Origin: UBA9160 sp035489755
GTDB taxonomy: Bacteria > Myxococcota_A > UBA9160
Direction: 5' to 3'
Length of the DNA stretch: 64,000 bases
NCBI GenBank assembly: GCA_035489755.1
Contig: DATGZK010000044.1
Span: 61,527-125,526, forward strand
Part shown: positions 1-8,104 of the stretch, one piece after another
Layout of the letters: each line of letters opens with the position of its first letter
How positions within the stretch are numbered: position 1 is the first letter of the stretch
The notes under the pieces: model-generated
Databases searched by the model: none
What the model was told of the DNA's origin: nothing
What the model saw: the letters and a program-made list of their open reading frames with translations, nothing else
Made by a program: the position numbers and the translations under genes

Positions 1-149
1 CGGGTGAGCTGCCGAGCGGCAGACAAAGCGCGGGCTCGCGTGCAGCCGGCTGCGGCGGCAAGGCGGACGGCTCGCAAGAGCGTCAGCGTTCCGACGCGAT
101 CGTCGGGATGGCGTTACAAATCGGTTCTCGCGGGGTGGGTGTGGCTCGA

Positions 150-189
150 AGAAAGGCGGCTCACCCTTCGGGTGTGTCGAGGCCTTTCT
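150..189 (-). terminator. Terminator-like inverted repeat at the end of the first regulator gene
   Basis: AGAAAGGC (150-157) pairs with GCCTTTCT (182-189). Between them, read on the minus strand, is a small inner hairpin CACCC-GAA-GGGTG. The stop codon of the minus-strand gene (161-163) lies inside the structure. No clean T-run follows, so termination is inferred from the hairpin only. The first 149 bases of the window hold no frame that I can support as a gene. Confidence 0.4.
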
Positions 190-1639
190 TTTTCATTTTT
201 TCCAGCAGGGTGGTGCGATTCAGACCCAGGAGCTGCGCGGCGCGGTTCTTGTTCCAGTGCGTGTGCTCGAGTGCCTGGCGGATCAGGTCGGTTTCGAAGC
301 GGTCGACCACCTCATTGAACGGCAATCCGCTTGCCGGCACGCGCGGGGCGGCGAAGGCGGGCTCGGAAGCCCTGTCGCGGATCGACCGTGGCATGTCCTC
401 GACACCGATCTCCCCTTCACCGCGCAGGATCGCGAGCCGCTCCATGAGGTTCTCGAGCTCGCGCACGTTGCCCGGCCAGTCGTACGCGCAAAGGCGCTCG
501 ACCGCCTCTGCTGTGATCCCCACCGGCTTGGCCTTGCCGTGGTTTACCCGCTCGAGGAAATGGTGGATGAGAAGCGGCACGTCGTCCGAGCGTTCGCGCA
601 GTGGCGGCATCTCGATCGGTATGACGTTTAGGCGGTAGAACAGATCTTCGCGGAAGCGGCGCTCGCGGATCGCTTGCTCGAGGTTCTGGTTCGTGGCGGC
701 GATTACCCGCACGTTCACGCGCACAGTCTTCGAGGAACCGACGGGCTCAAAGGTGCGGTCCTGCAGGACGCGAAGCATCTTCACCTGGAGGTTCGAGCTC
801 ATGTCGCCGATCTCGTCGAGGAAGATGCTCCCCCCGTTGGCGAGGGAGAAGCGGCCTTCCCGGTGCGCGAAGGCGTTGGTGAAGGCTCCCCGCATATGCC
901 CAAAGAGTTCGCTTTCGAGGAGCTCTTCGGGAATCGCGCCGCAGTTGACGGTCACCAGCATGCGGTCCGCGCGGCGGCTGTTGAAGTGGAGGGCGCGCGC
1001 AATGAGCTCCTTTCCGGTCCCGCTCTCGCCAGTGATGAGCACCGTACTTTCGGTGTCTGCGACCTTCTCCACCGTGTCCAGCACGCCGCGCAGCGCAGCG
1101 CTGGTGCCGACCACGTTCTCGAAGCGATAGCGCGAGCGAAGCTGGTTCTGGAGCAGGCGGTTTTCCGCCTTAAGTCGCCCGTGCTCGATGGCCTGTTCCA
1201 CAAGCCGCCGCACCACGTCGAGGTGGCTCTGATCGAAGGGCTTCTCGAGATACCAGAAGGCCCCGGCGCGGAGCGCTTCGACCGAGTGCTCAGCGCTGCC
1301 ATAGCCAGTGATCACAATGCTGGGCACGTCGGGTTCGAGGTCTTTCAGTTGGCGCACGAGCTCGATGCCGTTGATTCCGGGCATCCGAACGTCGCACAAG
1401 ACGAGGTCGACAGATTGACCAGAGACAACGGCCAAGGCTTCGCTCGCGTCGCGAGCCATGGAAACCGTGAGCCCCATGCGCGAGAGGATGCGCTCCAGGG
1501 CGCGACGATAGAGCTCCTCATCGTCGACGACGAGAACGTGCGCTTTTCGCAGCTTCGAAACCTCCGCGCGGCGGAGGGGGGCGTCGCGCAGTGTAGAGAC
1601 TTCGGTCCGGGGTTCAAGCGGGGGGCGATTCCCACTCAA
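161..1639 (-). CDS. Sigma-54-dependent response regulator with GAFTNA instead of GAFTGA
   Basis: NtrC-family activator of 492 residues in three parts. The receiver is at about 34-150 (acidic pair D40-D41, phospho-site D84, T112, K134). The AAA+ sigma-54 interaction domain is at about 170-405 (Walker A GESGTGKE at 205-212, FLDEIG at 274-279). A Fis-type helix-turn-helix occupies the last 45 residues. Family members are phosphorylated by a sensor kinase and use ATP to open sigma-54 promoters. The sigma-54-contacting loop reads GAFTNA (252-257), so the usual second Gly is Asn. Start: no ATG is usable. TTG at 1639 is the best in-frame codon before the receiver; an ATG at 2035 would run through the divergent gene. 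It is divergent from a second activator at 1671, only 31 bp away. Targets are unknown. Confidence 0.88.
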   Translation of the reverse strand: MSGNRPPLEPRTEVSTLRDAPLRRAEVSKLRKAHVLVVDDEELYRRALERILSRMGLTVSMARDASEALAVVSGQSVDLVLCDVRMPGINGIELVRQLKDLEPDVPSIVITGYGSAEHSVEALRAGAFWYLEKPFDQSHLDVVRRLVEQAIEHGRLKAENRLLQNQLRSRYRFENVVGTSAALRGVLDTVEKVADTESTVLITGESGTGKELIARALHFNSRRADRMLVTVNCGAIPEELLESELFGHMRGAFTNAFAHREGRFSLANGGSIFLDEIGDMSSNLQVKMLRVLQDRTFEPVGSSKTVRVNVRVIAATNQNLEQAIRERRFREDLFYRLNVIPIEMPPLRERSDDVPLLIHHFLERVNHGKAKPVGITAEAVERLCAYDWPGNVRELENLMERLAILRGEGEIGVEDMPRSIRDRASEPAFAAPRVPASGLPFNEVVDRFETDLIRQALEHTHWNKNRAAQLLGLNRTTLLEKMKKKGLDTPEG

Positions 1640-1670
1640 GGGTCCCGATTCCGGGACCGATACGTACGCC

Positions 1671-3116
1671 GTGGACCCCCAGCTGGCTGCGCCCGGGCTT
1701 CCCCCGGCGGACGCAAGAGATCCGCGCGCCGATCCCCATTCCCCGGGGTCCGAAGAGCGACCGGGGCTTGTCCTGCTGGTGGACGATGAGCCGCTCATGC
1801 TGCGGGCTCTCCGCCGGATCCTCCAGGCCGACGGCCACCGGCTGGCGCTGGCCGAGGACGCCGCCTTTGCCGAGGCAACGCTTCTTGACCCCGACCTTGA
1901 GGTGGTCCTGCTTGACCTCGTGATGCGCGGGGTGTCGGGTCTTGAGCTCCTGGACCGGATCAAGCGCGATCGGCCCGATGTCGAGGTCGTGGTGATGACG
2001 GGGCACGCGAGCGTCGAGAGCGCGGTTGGGTGCATGCGGCGAGGTGCCTTCGATTACCTCGCGAAGCCCTTCGAAGATGCGCATCGGGTGCGCACCACCG
2101 TGCGCAAGGCGCTCGAGCGCCACCGCCTCGTCAAGCGAAATCGTGAGCTCGAGCAGGCGCTGCGCGGCCGGGGTGCGGCGCCCGAACTGGTGGGGGCCTC
2201 GCCCAGGATGCGCGCGCTCGCACGCACGATCCAGAGCCTCCGCCACAACGAGAGCCACGTCCTCATCCAGGGTGAGAGCGGGACCGGCAAGGAACTGGTC
2301 GCACGGGCGATCCATGCCTCGAGTGCTCGCGCAAGCGGCCCGTTTGTGCCGGTGGACTGCGGCGCCCTGCCCGAGACCATCATCGAAAGTGAACTCTTTG
2401 GGCATGAGCGCGGGGCATTCACGGGTGCGATCGGGGCGTCTCCCGGTCTGTTTCGCATGGCGGACCGCGGCACGCTCTTTCTCGACGAGATTGGCGAGAT
2501 CCCGGGCAGCGTACAGGCCAAGCTTCTGCGCGCGTTGCAACACAAGGAAGTGCGCCCCGTCGGAGCTTCGGCTCCGGTACCCGTCGACCTGCGGATCATC
2601 TCCGCCACCCATCGTGACCTTTCGGCGATGGTCGAGGCGCGGCAATTTCGGACGGACCTTTTCTACCGGCTCAACGTCGTGCGCATCGAGATCCCGCCGC
2701 TGCGGGAGCGGCGCGAGGATGTGCCGCTGCTCGTGCACCATTTCTTGGCCAAACACGGCAACACGAGTGTGCAAATCGAGGGGATCGACGACGATGCGCT
2801 CGAGTTGCTGGTGATGCATGACTGGCCGGGCAACGTGCGTGAGCTCGAAAACGTGATGGAGTCCGCGCTGGCACTCGCCCGTGGACCCCGGTTGCGCGCG
2901 AGTGATCTTCCCCTCGCGCGGCGCCGCGCGTCGGGTGCTGCCGCGCGGGTCCCGCTCGAAGTGCCGCTCTCGCTCGAAGCCTATGAATGGTGCGCCCTCG
3001 CCCGCGCCCTCGAGGAAGCCAGCGGCGACGCGGCTCAGGCCGCACGCCGGCTCGGCATCGGACGCAGCACGTTTTATCGAAAGCTTTCCAAACACGGCCT
3101 GCGAAGCGCTGACTGA
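1671..3116 (+). CDS. Sigma-54-dependent response regulator (NtrC family)
   Basis: 481 residues. Receiver at 33-150 (DD at 38-39, phospho-site D82, T110, K132). AAA+ domain at about 172-400 with Walker A GESGTGKE (201-208), an intact GAFTGA loop (248-253) and LDEIGE (271-276). The C-terminal Fis-like helix-turn-helix contains AARRLGIGRSTFYRKL. After the phospho-Asp the loop reads DLVMRGVSG, with Arg where most receivers have Pro. The start is GTG at 1671; the only other in-frame options before the receiver are CTG codons. It is divergent from another activator and lies 97 bp upstream of a PAS kinase (3214) that could be its partner. That pairing is inferred from position. Target promoters are unknown. 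Confidence 0.9.
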   Translation: MDPQLAAPGLPPADARDPRADPHSPGSEERPGLVLLVDDEPLMLRALRRILQADGHRLALAEDAAFAEATLLDPDLEVVLLDLVMRGVSGLELLDRIKRDRPDVEVVVMTGHASVESAVGCMRRGAFDYLAKPFEDAHRVRTTVRKALERHRLVKRNRELEQALRGRGAAPELVGASPRMRALARTIQSLRHNESHVLIQGESGTGKELVARAIHASSARASGPFVPVDCGALPETIIESELFGHERGAFTGAIGASPGLFRMADRGTLFLDEIGEIPGSVQAKLLRALQHKEVRPVGASAPVPVDLRIISATHRDLSAMVEARQFRTDLFYRLNVVRIEIPPLRERREDVPLLVHHFLAKHGNTSVQIEGIDDDALELLVMHDWPGNVRELENVMESALALARGPRLRASDLPLARRRASGAAARVPLEVPLSLEAYEWCALARALEEASGDAAQAARRLGIGRSTFYRKLSKHGLRSAD

Positions 3117-3213
3117 TCGGGCTCTATTTGGAGCGTTGCGCAAGATTCGGTAGATTTGGGGCTGCCCCCTGAGAGCGCCGCCGACGCAGCGACTTCGCCG
3201 CGAGGGGGTTCTT

Positions 3214-5226
3214 TTGTTGACCCAGACCGAACCTGTCGTTCATGTCCTCATCGCGCAGACCGGGCGAGGTGCAGGGCCGCTCGCCCAAACGGCTGCCATT
3301 CTTGGCCGCCTCGGCGCAGACGTTCGAGTCGCAGGAGTCGAGAGTGCCGCCGCATGTCTGGAGCGAGTACGCGCCGGAGGGATCGACCTCGTCGTGCTTG
3401 ACCTCGGCCTAGGCGCCGAGGCGAAGGAGCTCCTCTCTGCGCTTCGCGGTGTCGGCCCGCCCGTCGTCGCCGTGACCCCCGAGCCCGGCAACGACGTCGT
3501 GCGAGACGCGTTCTTGCTCGGGGCAGCGGAGTGCGTGATCGCAGGACCCGAGTACGCACGCGTGCTCCCCGTCGTCGTGCTCGAACAGATCCGCCGCTGG
3601 CGTGCGCTCTTGGAGCGAGGCGCGGTGGAGCAGCGCCTGCGGAGACTCGAGCATCTGAATGACGCGATCGTGCGCGCGATCCCCGCCGCGCTCGCGGTGC
3701 TTGGCCCCGATGCGCGGGTGGTCGGCGTGAACCCCGAGTTTGCGCGCGCCTTCGCGGTCGACGCGGCGCGGGCCGCGGGTGCGTCGCTCGAAGAGATCCT
3801 GCCCGCGGGCCTGCTACCCCGAGAGCGGCTGCTCGGGCTCTTGCGCGAGGCCACGGTCCGCGAGGTCGAGCTCCGCGTCTCGACCCCGGGTCCGGGTCGT
3901 GGCGCGGCGGCCCGCAGCTTCGACGTTCGGCTGGCGCGGCTTGACGACGAGGGACGCTTGCTGCTCGTGCTCTGGGACGTCACCGAAGCCGAGCAGCTCA
4001 ACCGTCGCCTCGCCGAGCTCAAGCGGTACAACGAGAACATCATCCAGAATATGAACAGCGCGCTTCTCGTCGTCGACCGCGAGGGCCGCATCGCGTTCGC
4101 AAATCCCACGGCGGAAGGCATTCTGCGCGGAAAGCTCGCCGAGCTGCGCGGCCGCTCCATCTGGGAATGGCTCTCCGACACTCCTCGCGGTCGCGAGCTC
4201 CTCGAGCGAACCCTGCGCGAAGGCGTCCGTTTCCGTGGTGCCGAGACTGTGATCACGCATCCGTCGGGCCAGGTCGTCCCGATCGGCATCTCCTGCGCCC
4301 CTTTGCAAGGTGCGAACGGTCGCCGCGTCGGTGCCGTGGCCATCTTCCAGGATCTCTCCGAGATCAAGGAGCTGCAGCGCCACGTATCGCAGACCGAGCG
4401 GATGGCGTCGATTGGTCAGCTGGCAGCGGGCGTGGCGCACGAGATCAACAATCCGATGGGTTTTATCCACGCCAATCTCTGCCAGATGGCGGAATACCTG
4501 TCTGACCTACGCCGCCTGTGGGAGCGCGTGGGTGATCTCCAAGCCGCTATCGCGACGGGACGGACCGATCAGATTCGCGCCCAGTCCGAGAAGCTTGCGG
4601 CAGTCTCCGCCGAGGTCGATTCGGAATTCGTATTCTCAGACTTCGCAAAAGCGCTGCGTGAGTCGCAGGAGGGTTCAGAGCGCATCCGCCACATCGTTCA
4701 GGACCTTCGCCAGTTCTCACGCAACGACTCCGGAGATCGCACCCTTGCGGACGTCAAGGAGTGCCTTGATTCCACAGCCAACATCGTGGGCACGATGATG
4801 AAACACACCGTGGTGCTGCGGAAGGAATATGAGGACCTCCCGCGCATCCGCTGCTACCCGATGCAGCTCAAGCAGGTGTTCATGAATTTGCTGGTGAATG
4901 CCTTCCAGGCGATTCAGGAGCGCGTGGGATCGAGCGGTGAGACCGGCGAGATCCGGCTCGAGACACGCCGCCGGGCGGGGGGCATTGTGGTTGTGGTGAG
5001 CGATACCGGCATCGGGATCCCCCCCGAGAACCTGCCGCGGATCTTTGATCCGTTCTTCACGACGAAGGAAGTCGGTATCGGGATGGGCCTTGGCCTCTCG
5101 ACTTCCTTCAGCATCGTGCAGCGGCACGGGGGCGCGCTGCGCGTACAGAGCAAGCCAGGTGTTGGCTCCCGCTTCGAGGTCTTTCTGCCCATCATGAGCG
5201 ATTCCGATTCGCAGCCGGTGGCATGA
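3214..5226 (+). CDS. PAS-PAS sensor histidine kinase with N-terminal pseudo-receiver
   Basis: 670-residue soluble kinase with no membrane segment. Residues 9-128 fold like a receiver but read VLIAQ where the acidic pair should be, although the phospho-site-like D63 (VVLDLG) is kept, so it may not accept phosphate. Two PAS-like domains follow (about 145-258 and 268-383). The HisKA domain has GVAHEINNP with H409 and a long inserted helix pair between its two helices. The HATPase has an N-box (FMNLLVNAFQAI), G1 (DTGIGIP) and G2 (GMGLGLS). The start is TTG TTG at 3214, preceded by GAGGGGG at about 3202-3208. The stop overlaps the ATG of the receiver gene at 5223 by 4 bp, so kinase and receiver are probably translated together. 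The signal sensed is unknown. Confidence 0.88.
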   Translation: MLTQTEPVVHVLIAQTGRGAGPLAQTAAILGRLGADVRVAGVESAAACLERVRAGGIDLVVLDLGLGAEAKELLSALRGVGPPVVAVTPEPGNDVVRDAFLLGAAECVIAGPEYARVLPVVVLEQIRRWRALLERGAVEQRLRRLEHLNDAIVRAIPAALAVLGPDARVVGVNPEFARAFAVDAARAAGASLEEILPAGLLPRERLLGLLREATVREVELRVSTPGPGRGAAARSFDVRLARLDDEGRLLLVLWDVTEAEQLNRRLAELKRYNENIIQNMNSALLVVDREGRIAFANPTAEGILRGKLAELRGRSIWEWLSDTPRGRELLERTLREGVRFRGAETVITHPSGQVVPIGISCAPLQGANGRRVGAVAIFQDLSEIKELQRHVSQTERMASIGQLAAGVAHEINNPMGFIHANLCQMAEYLSDLRRLWERVGDLQAAIATGRTDQIRAQSEKLAAVSAEVDSEFVFSDFAKALRESQEGSERIRHIVQDLRQFSRNDSGDRTLADVKECLDSTANIVGTMMKHTVVLRKEYEDLPRIRCYPMQLKQVFMNLLVNAFQAIQERVGSSGETGEIRLETRRRAGGIVVVVSDTGIGIPPENLPRIFDPFFTTKEVGIGMGLGLSTSFSIVQRHGGALRVQSKPGVGSRFEVFLPIMSDSDSQPVA

Positions 5227-5627
5227 GCGCGCCGCAAGGACCGCCGCGACCGGATGCGCCGCAAGTCCGCGGCGTGGTGCTCGTCGTCGATGACGAGACC
5301 CGCATTCTGTCTGCGGTGCGACGGTCTCTGCGTCGCGAAGGCTATGAGATCCTGACGGCAGAGACGCCGGCTGAGGCGCTCTCGATCCTCGAGGCGCGGA
5401 GCGTCGACGTGATTCTCTCCGATCACAAGATGCCAGGGATGAACGGTCTCGAGTTTCTGGCGCTCGCTGCACTCCGCAGACCCGAGGCGGCCCGGCTCCT
5501 CATCACGGGCTGGACAGCGGAGGTGCCTGCGAGCGATCTGGATGCGCTCGGAATCCGGGCGCTGCTCGCCAAGCCATGGGACGACGCTGAGCTCAAAGCC
5601 GCGGTGCGAAGTGCGCTCGGCCGTTAG
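5223..5627 (+). CDS. Single-domain response regulator (CheY-like)
   Basis: 134 residues consisting of one receiver domain and no output domain. The acidic pair is in VLVVDDE (about residues 20-26), the phospho-site is in LSDHKMPGMNG, and the conserved Lys is in AKPWDD. The KPWDD ending resembles receivers of RpfG-like and HDOD-linked proteins. The gene overlaps the upstream PAS kinase by ATGA, which makes it the likely direct phosphate acceptor. It may act by protein-protein contact or pass phosphate on; the partner cannot be seen from sequence. Confidence 0.85.
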   Translation: MSAPQGPPRPDAPQVRGVVLVVDDETRILSAVRRSLRREGYEILTAETPAEALSILEARSVDVILSDHKMPGMNGLEFLALAALRRPEAARLLITGWTAEVPASDLDALGIRALLAKPWDDAELKAAVRSALGR

Positions 5628-5636
5628 CCAGAGGGA

Positions 5637-6878
5637 TCAGGAGAGTCGGCTCAAGTACTCAAGATCCGTCTTCTGAGAGTTCTTCGCTCCGATCGTCAGA
5701 ATTCGGTAGCGGCGCACCTCCCCCCGCTGGTAGTAGATGCGTCCCTTGCCTGCAAACCCCAGCTCGAAGATCGCCAAATGCGGGGGCAAGCCTCCCACCT
5801 TTCTTCGAATCGCTGCGGTGTCCGGTTCATCGGACAGGCGCTTTATCGCTTCTTCGGCCTTAAGCTTCATCGCTTCGTCTCGCAGCTCAACCAGGTCCTC
5901 GATGGCGCGATCGTCGATCTCAAGGCTCTTGTAGAGCGTTCGGAGGCGCCGGCCGAGGTGGTCGGCCTCCCGTGCCCGGCCGCCGGTCGGTGGCTCCTTG
6001 GCGGCACGTTTGAGCCTCGCTTCTAAGGCCCGGATCTCCTCTTCGCGACGCGAGACGTCACCCAGCGCCTCGTCGAGCATCTCCTCGAGTGTTCTGCGCT
6101 CGCCTTCGAGCTCGACGCTCTTCACGGCCTGCGCGCGCAGTTCCTGCTCCCGGTGCTCGACGGCGGCGAGCTTGTGCTGAAGCGTGCTGCGCTCGGCCTG
6201 CAGCTCCCGGATCTCCTCTTGCTGAAACTCCTCGGCCGGCTCGACCTCCGACAGGCGCTGCTGAACCTCGAGGAGTTCGTGCTCGATCTGCACGGCCCGG
6301 GCGGCAGTGGCGTCTCGTGCGGCAACGGCTGCGGCGATCCGCTCGGCTTCGCGCCGCGAAGCCGCGCGCGTGTATGTAAAAAGTGCCCAAAGCAGGCCAG
6401 AGGCGTAGGCGATGAGGATCCCGTTGGAGAGGACCGCGTTATAGGGCAGGTTGACCGTCACATCCGGGGTCGCCGGCAAAAGGCGCGCGGCCGCCAGGCC
6501 GCTCGCCGATTCCGAGACGACGGAACGCCCCCCCACGTAGAGGGGCGTAAGACCGTCCGCCGCCATGACCCAGACGCTGACCCGCACCCCGCCCCAGCGG
6601 ACCCAGGGGGACCGCGGGACGGCGTTGTCGATTCGCTCCTGAAGCTGGGTCGCAAGGGGTCCGACGAAGGGATCCACCCGGACAGCCTCGGCGACAGTGC
6701 GCTGAAAGTGCCAGAGGAGGAGGCGCTCGGTCACCCTCACCGTTGTCACGGTGAGGAGCACGAAGGCAAAAATCGCATAGAGATAAATCAGCTGAAAGTC
6801 CGCGAAGCTGGACCAGGCAGGAAGCAGCGTGAGCAAGCGGGGAAAAGGCTTTCCTTCCTTCGGAAGAAAGACGGCCAT
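5637..6878 (-). CDS. Two-TM coiled-coil protein with RelE/ParE-like C-terminal domain
   Basis: 413 residues from ATG 6878; a longer frame to 6992 would run into the divergent PilZ gene. Layout: short N-terminus, TM1 (28-48), an extracytoplasmic segment of about 100 residues (50-148), TM2 (150-170), a long Glu/Arg-rich coiled coil (about 171-295), then a compact domain (about 305-413). The last part contains GKGRIYYQRGEVRRYRI followed by KNSQKTDLEYLSRL. This resembles the end of RelE/ParE/HigB-type proteins (G-R-I-Y-Y, then K-x-SQKT-D). Toxin activity is not claimed; a membrane-tethered RNA- or protein-binding role is possible. No antitoxin-like gene is adjacent. The membrane topology is clear; the domain assignment is inference. 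It is convergent with the receiver gene and divergent from PilZ. Confidence 0.6.
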   Translation of the reverse strand: MAVFLPKEGKPFPRLLTLLPAWSSFADFQLIYLYAIFAFVLLTVTTVRVTERLLLWHFQRTVAEAVRVDPFVGPLATQLQERIDNAVPRSPWVRWGGVRVSVWVMAADGLTPLYVGGRSVVSESASGLAAARLLPATPDVTVNLPYNAVLSNGILIAYASGLLWALFTYTRAASRREAERIAAAVAARDATAARAVQIEHELLEVQQRLSEVEPAEEFQQEEIRELQAERSTLQHKLAAVEHREQELRAQAVKSVELEGERRTLEEMLDEALGDVSRREEEIRALEARLKRAAKEPPTGGRAREADHLGRRLRTLYKSLEIDDRAIEDLVELRDEAMKLKAEEAIKRLSDEPDTAAIRRKVGGLPPHLAIFELGFAGKGRIYYQRGEVRRYRILTIGAKNSQKTDLEYLSRLS

Positions 6879-6943
6879 TGGGGCGCGAAGGTAACGCCGG
6901 AAGCGCCCTTCGGCTCGCACGGTTCTTGCACCGCGCCACATCC

Positions 6944-7276
6944 ATGGACCCCTCGGAACCCTACCAGACTGCTCGCGGCGGGGGCCGCGCACGGTTTGAG
7001 AGTTGGGTCGAGCTGCGGGCGGGCGCTACGCGGCGCCGCGCGGCCGCACGGGACCTCTCGGTGCGCGGGATGGGGCTCTCTCTCCAGGCTCCCCTACCGG
7101 AACGCCAAAGCGCAGTGGTCTCGGAGTTTGCCCTCCCGGGCATCACGCTTCCTCTTGCCCTCGAGGGGGTGGTCGCGTGGACCAACCCCGGGGCTTCGCG
7201 CATCGGCATCCGCTTCTTGGAGGTCGATCCCGGGCTTGCAGAGCTCCTCGATAGCTACGTGTCCGGGCGGCTTTAG
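6944..7276 (+). CDS. PilZ-domain protein
   Basis: 110 residues from ATG 6944. The c-di-GMP signature is present: RAAAR (RxxxR) around residues 28-32, followed directly by DLSVRGMG (D/NxSxxG). The rest fits a six-stranded PilZ barrel, with PLALEGVVAW and RIGIRFLEV as the later strands. PilZ domains bind c-di-GMP and change the activity of a partner. Stand-alone proteins of this size often act on motility, pili or envelope polysaccharide. The gene is divergent from the membrane coiled-coil protein (65 bp between starts) and 27 bp upstream of a methyltransferase. No partner can be assigned from sequence. Confidence 0.85.
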   Translation: MDPSEPYQTARGGGRARFESWVELRAGATRRRAAARDLSVRGMGLSLQAPLPERQSAVVSEFALPGITLPLALEGVVAWTNPGASRIGIRFLEVDPGLAELLDSYVSGRL

Positions 7277-7303
7277 GGCTCCTAGTCGCTAGATTCCTTC
7301 GCG

Positions 7304-8104
7304 ATGCGCGTCTTAGACCTCGACCGGGATATGAGCGACGTCATCCCGACCGGGACGACGCGCGACTCCCAGCACCTCTTTGATCGTATGACGGAGCGAA
7401 CGCTGGCCCTGGCCGAGGCTGGCCCCGGGCGGCGTGTCCTTGATGTGGCGAGTGGCTTCGGTCAGGACGCACAAACCCTTGCCAGAAGCGGCGCTTGGGT
7501 CGTGGGGGCGGAGCCTTCGGGCCGCATGCTCGGCTGGGTGCGGCTCCAGAGCGCCGGTCCTTCTTCCCCACAACCGGCTTGGGTCCAGGCCTGGTCCCAC
7601 CGGCTCCCTTTCGCCGATGCCAGTTTCGACGCGGTGATCTGCAAAGGGGCGATCGACCACTTCGACCAGCCCGAGGCGGCCATCGGCGAGATGGCGCGGG
7701 TGGTGCATCGGGAAGGCCGTGTGGTGCTCGCCATCGCGAACTACGAGTCGCTCGCCTGCCGGTTAGTGCGCGGGATGGACGCCGTTCGCGAAACCTGGCT
7801 GGCCCGACCCGTGCGCCGTGGACGCCGCCACTACGATGTGCCGGCGGACCACTTCACGCGCTATGAGATCGATCTCATGCGGGAGCAGGCCTCGCGCTTT
7901 CTCGAGCTCGAGCGGTGCGAGGGTGTGTCGCTCGCTTGGGGAATTCCCGCGTGGACCCGTGCCGTGGAGAGGCTCCCCACAGCTGCGGCGGCGCGTGCGC
8001 TTCAGCTGCTGAGCGCCGTTGCGCGCCGCATACCATCGCTCGCAGACGTGGTTCTGCTCGCAGGTCGGCCCCGCACTCGCCGGGCGTCCAGGATTTCGCG
8101 GTAG
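7304..8104 (+). CDS. Class I SAM-dependent methyltransferase
   Basis: 266 residues. Motif I is VLDVASGFGQD (about 47-57). Post-I acidic and motif IV regions follow (FDAVICKGAIDHFDQPE), as in Methyltransf_11 enzymes such as UbiE-like and small-molecule or lipid methylases. The C-terminal part ends with DVVLLAGRP. The substrate is not predictable; the neighbouring GT4 enzymes make a glycan or lipid substrate plausible. Start ATG 7304 has no Shine-Dalgarno but has TAGATT eight bases upstream, so the message may be leaderless. Its 3' end overlaps the convergent glycosyltransferase gene by 103 bp. Confidence 0.85.
   Translation: MRVLDLDRDMSDVIPTGTTRDSQHLFDRMTERTLALAEAGPGRRVLDVASGFGQDAQTLARSGAWVVGAEPSGRMLGWVRLQSAGPSSPQPAWVQAWSHRLPFADASFDAVICKGAIDHFDQPEAAIGEMARVVHREGRVVLAIANYESLACRLVRGMDAVRETWLARPVRRGRRHYDVPADHFTRYEIDLMREQASRFLELERCEGVSLAWGIPAWTRAVERLPTAAAARALQLLSAVARRIPSLADVVLLAGRPRTRRASRISR

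Noticed and set aside
674..1789. Open plus-strand frame across the first activator gene
   Set aside because: It is a shadow of the minus-strand gene. No family motif and no ribosome-binding site.
1614..3143. Long open frame antisense to the sigma-54 activator gene (about 509 codons)
   Set aside because: It mirrors the AAA+ gene on the other strand, is rich in Arg, His and Ala, and has no recognisable motif. High GC keeps antisense frames open.
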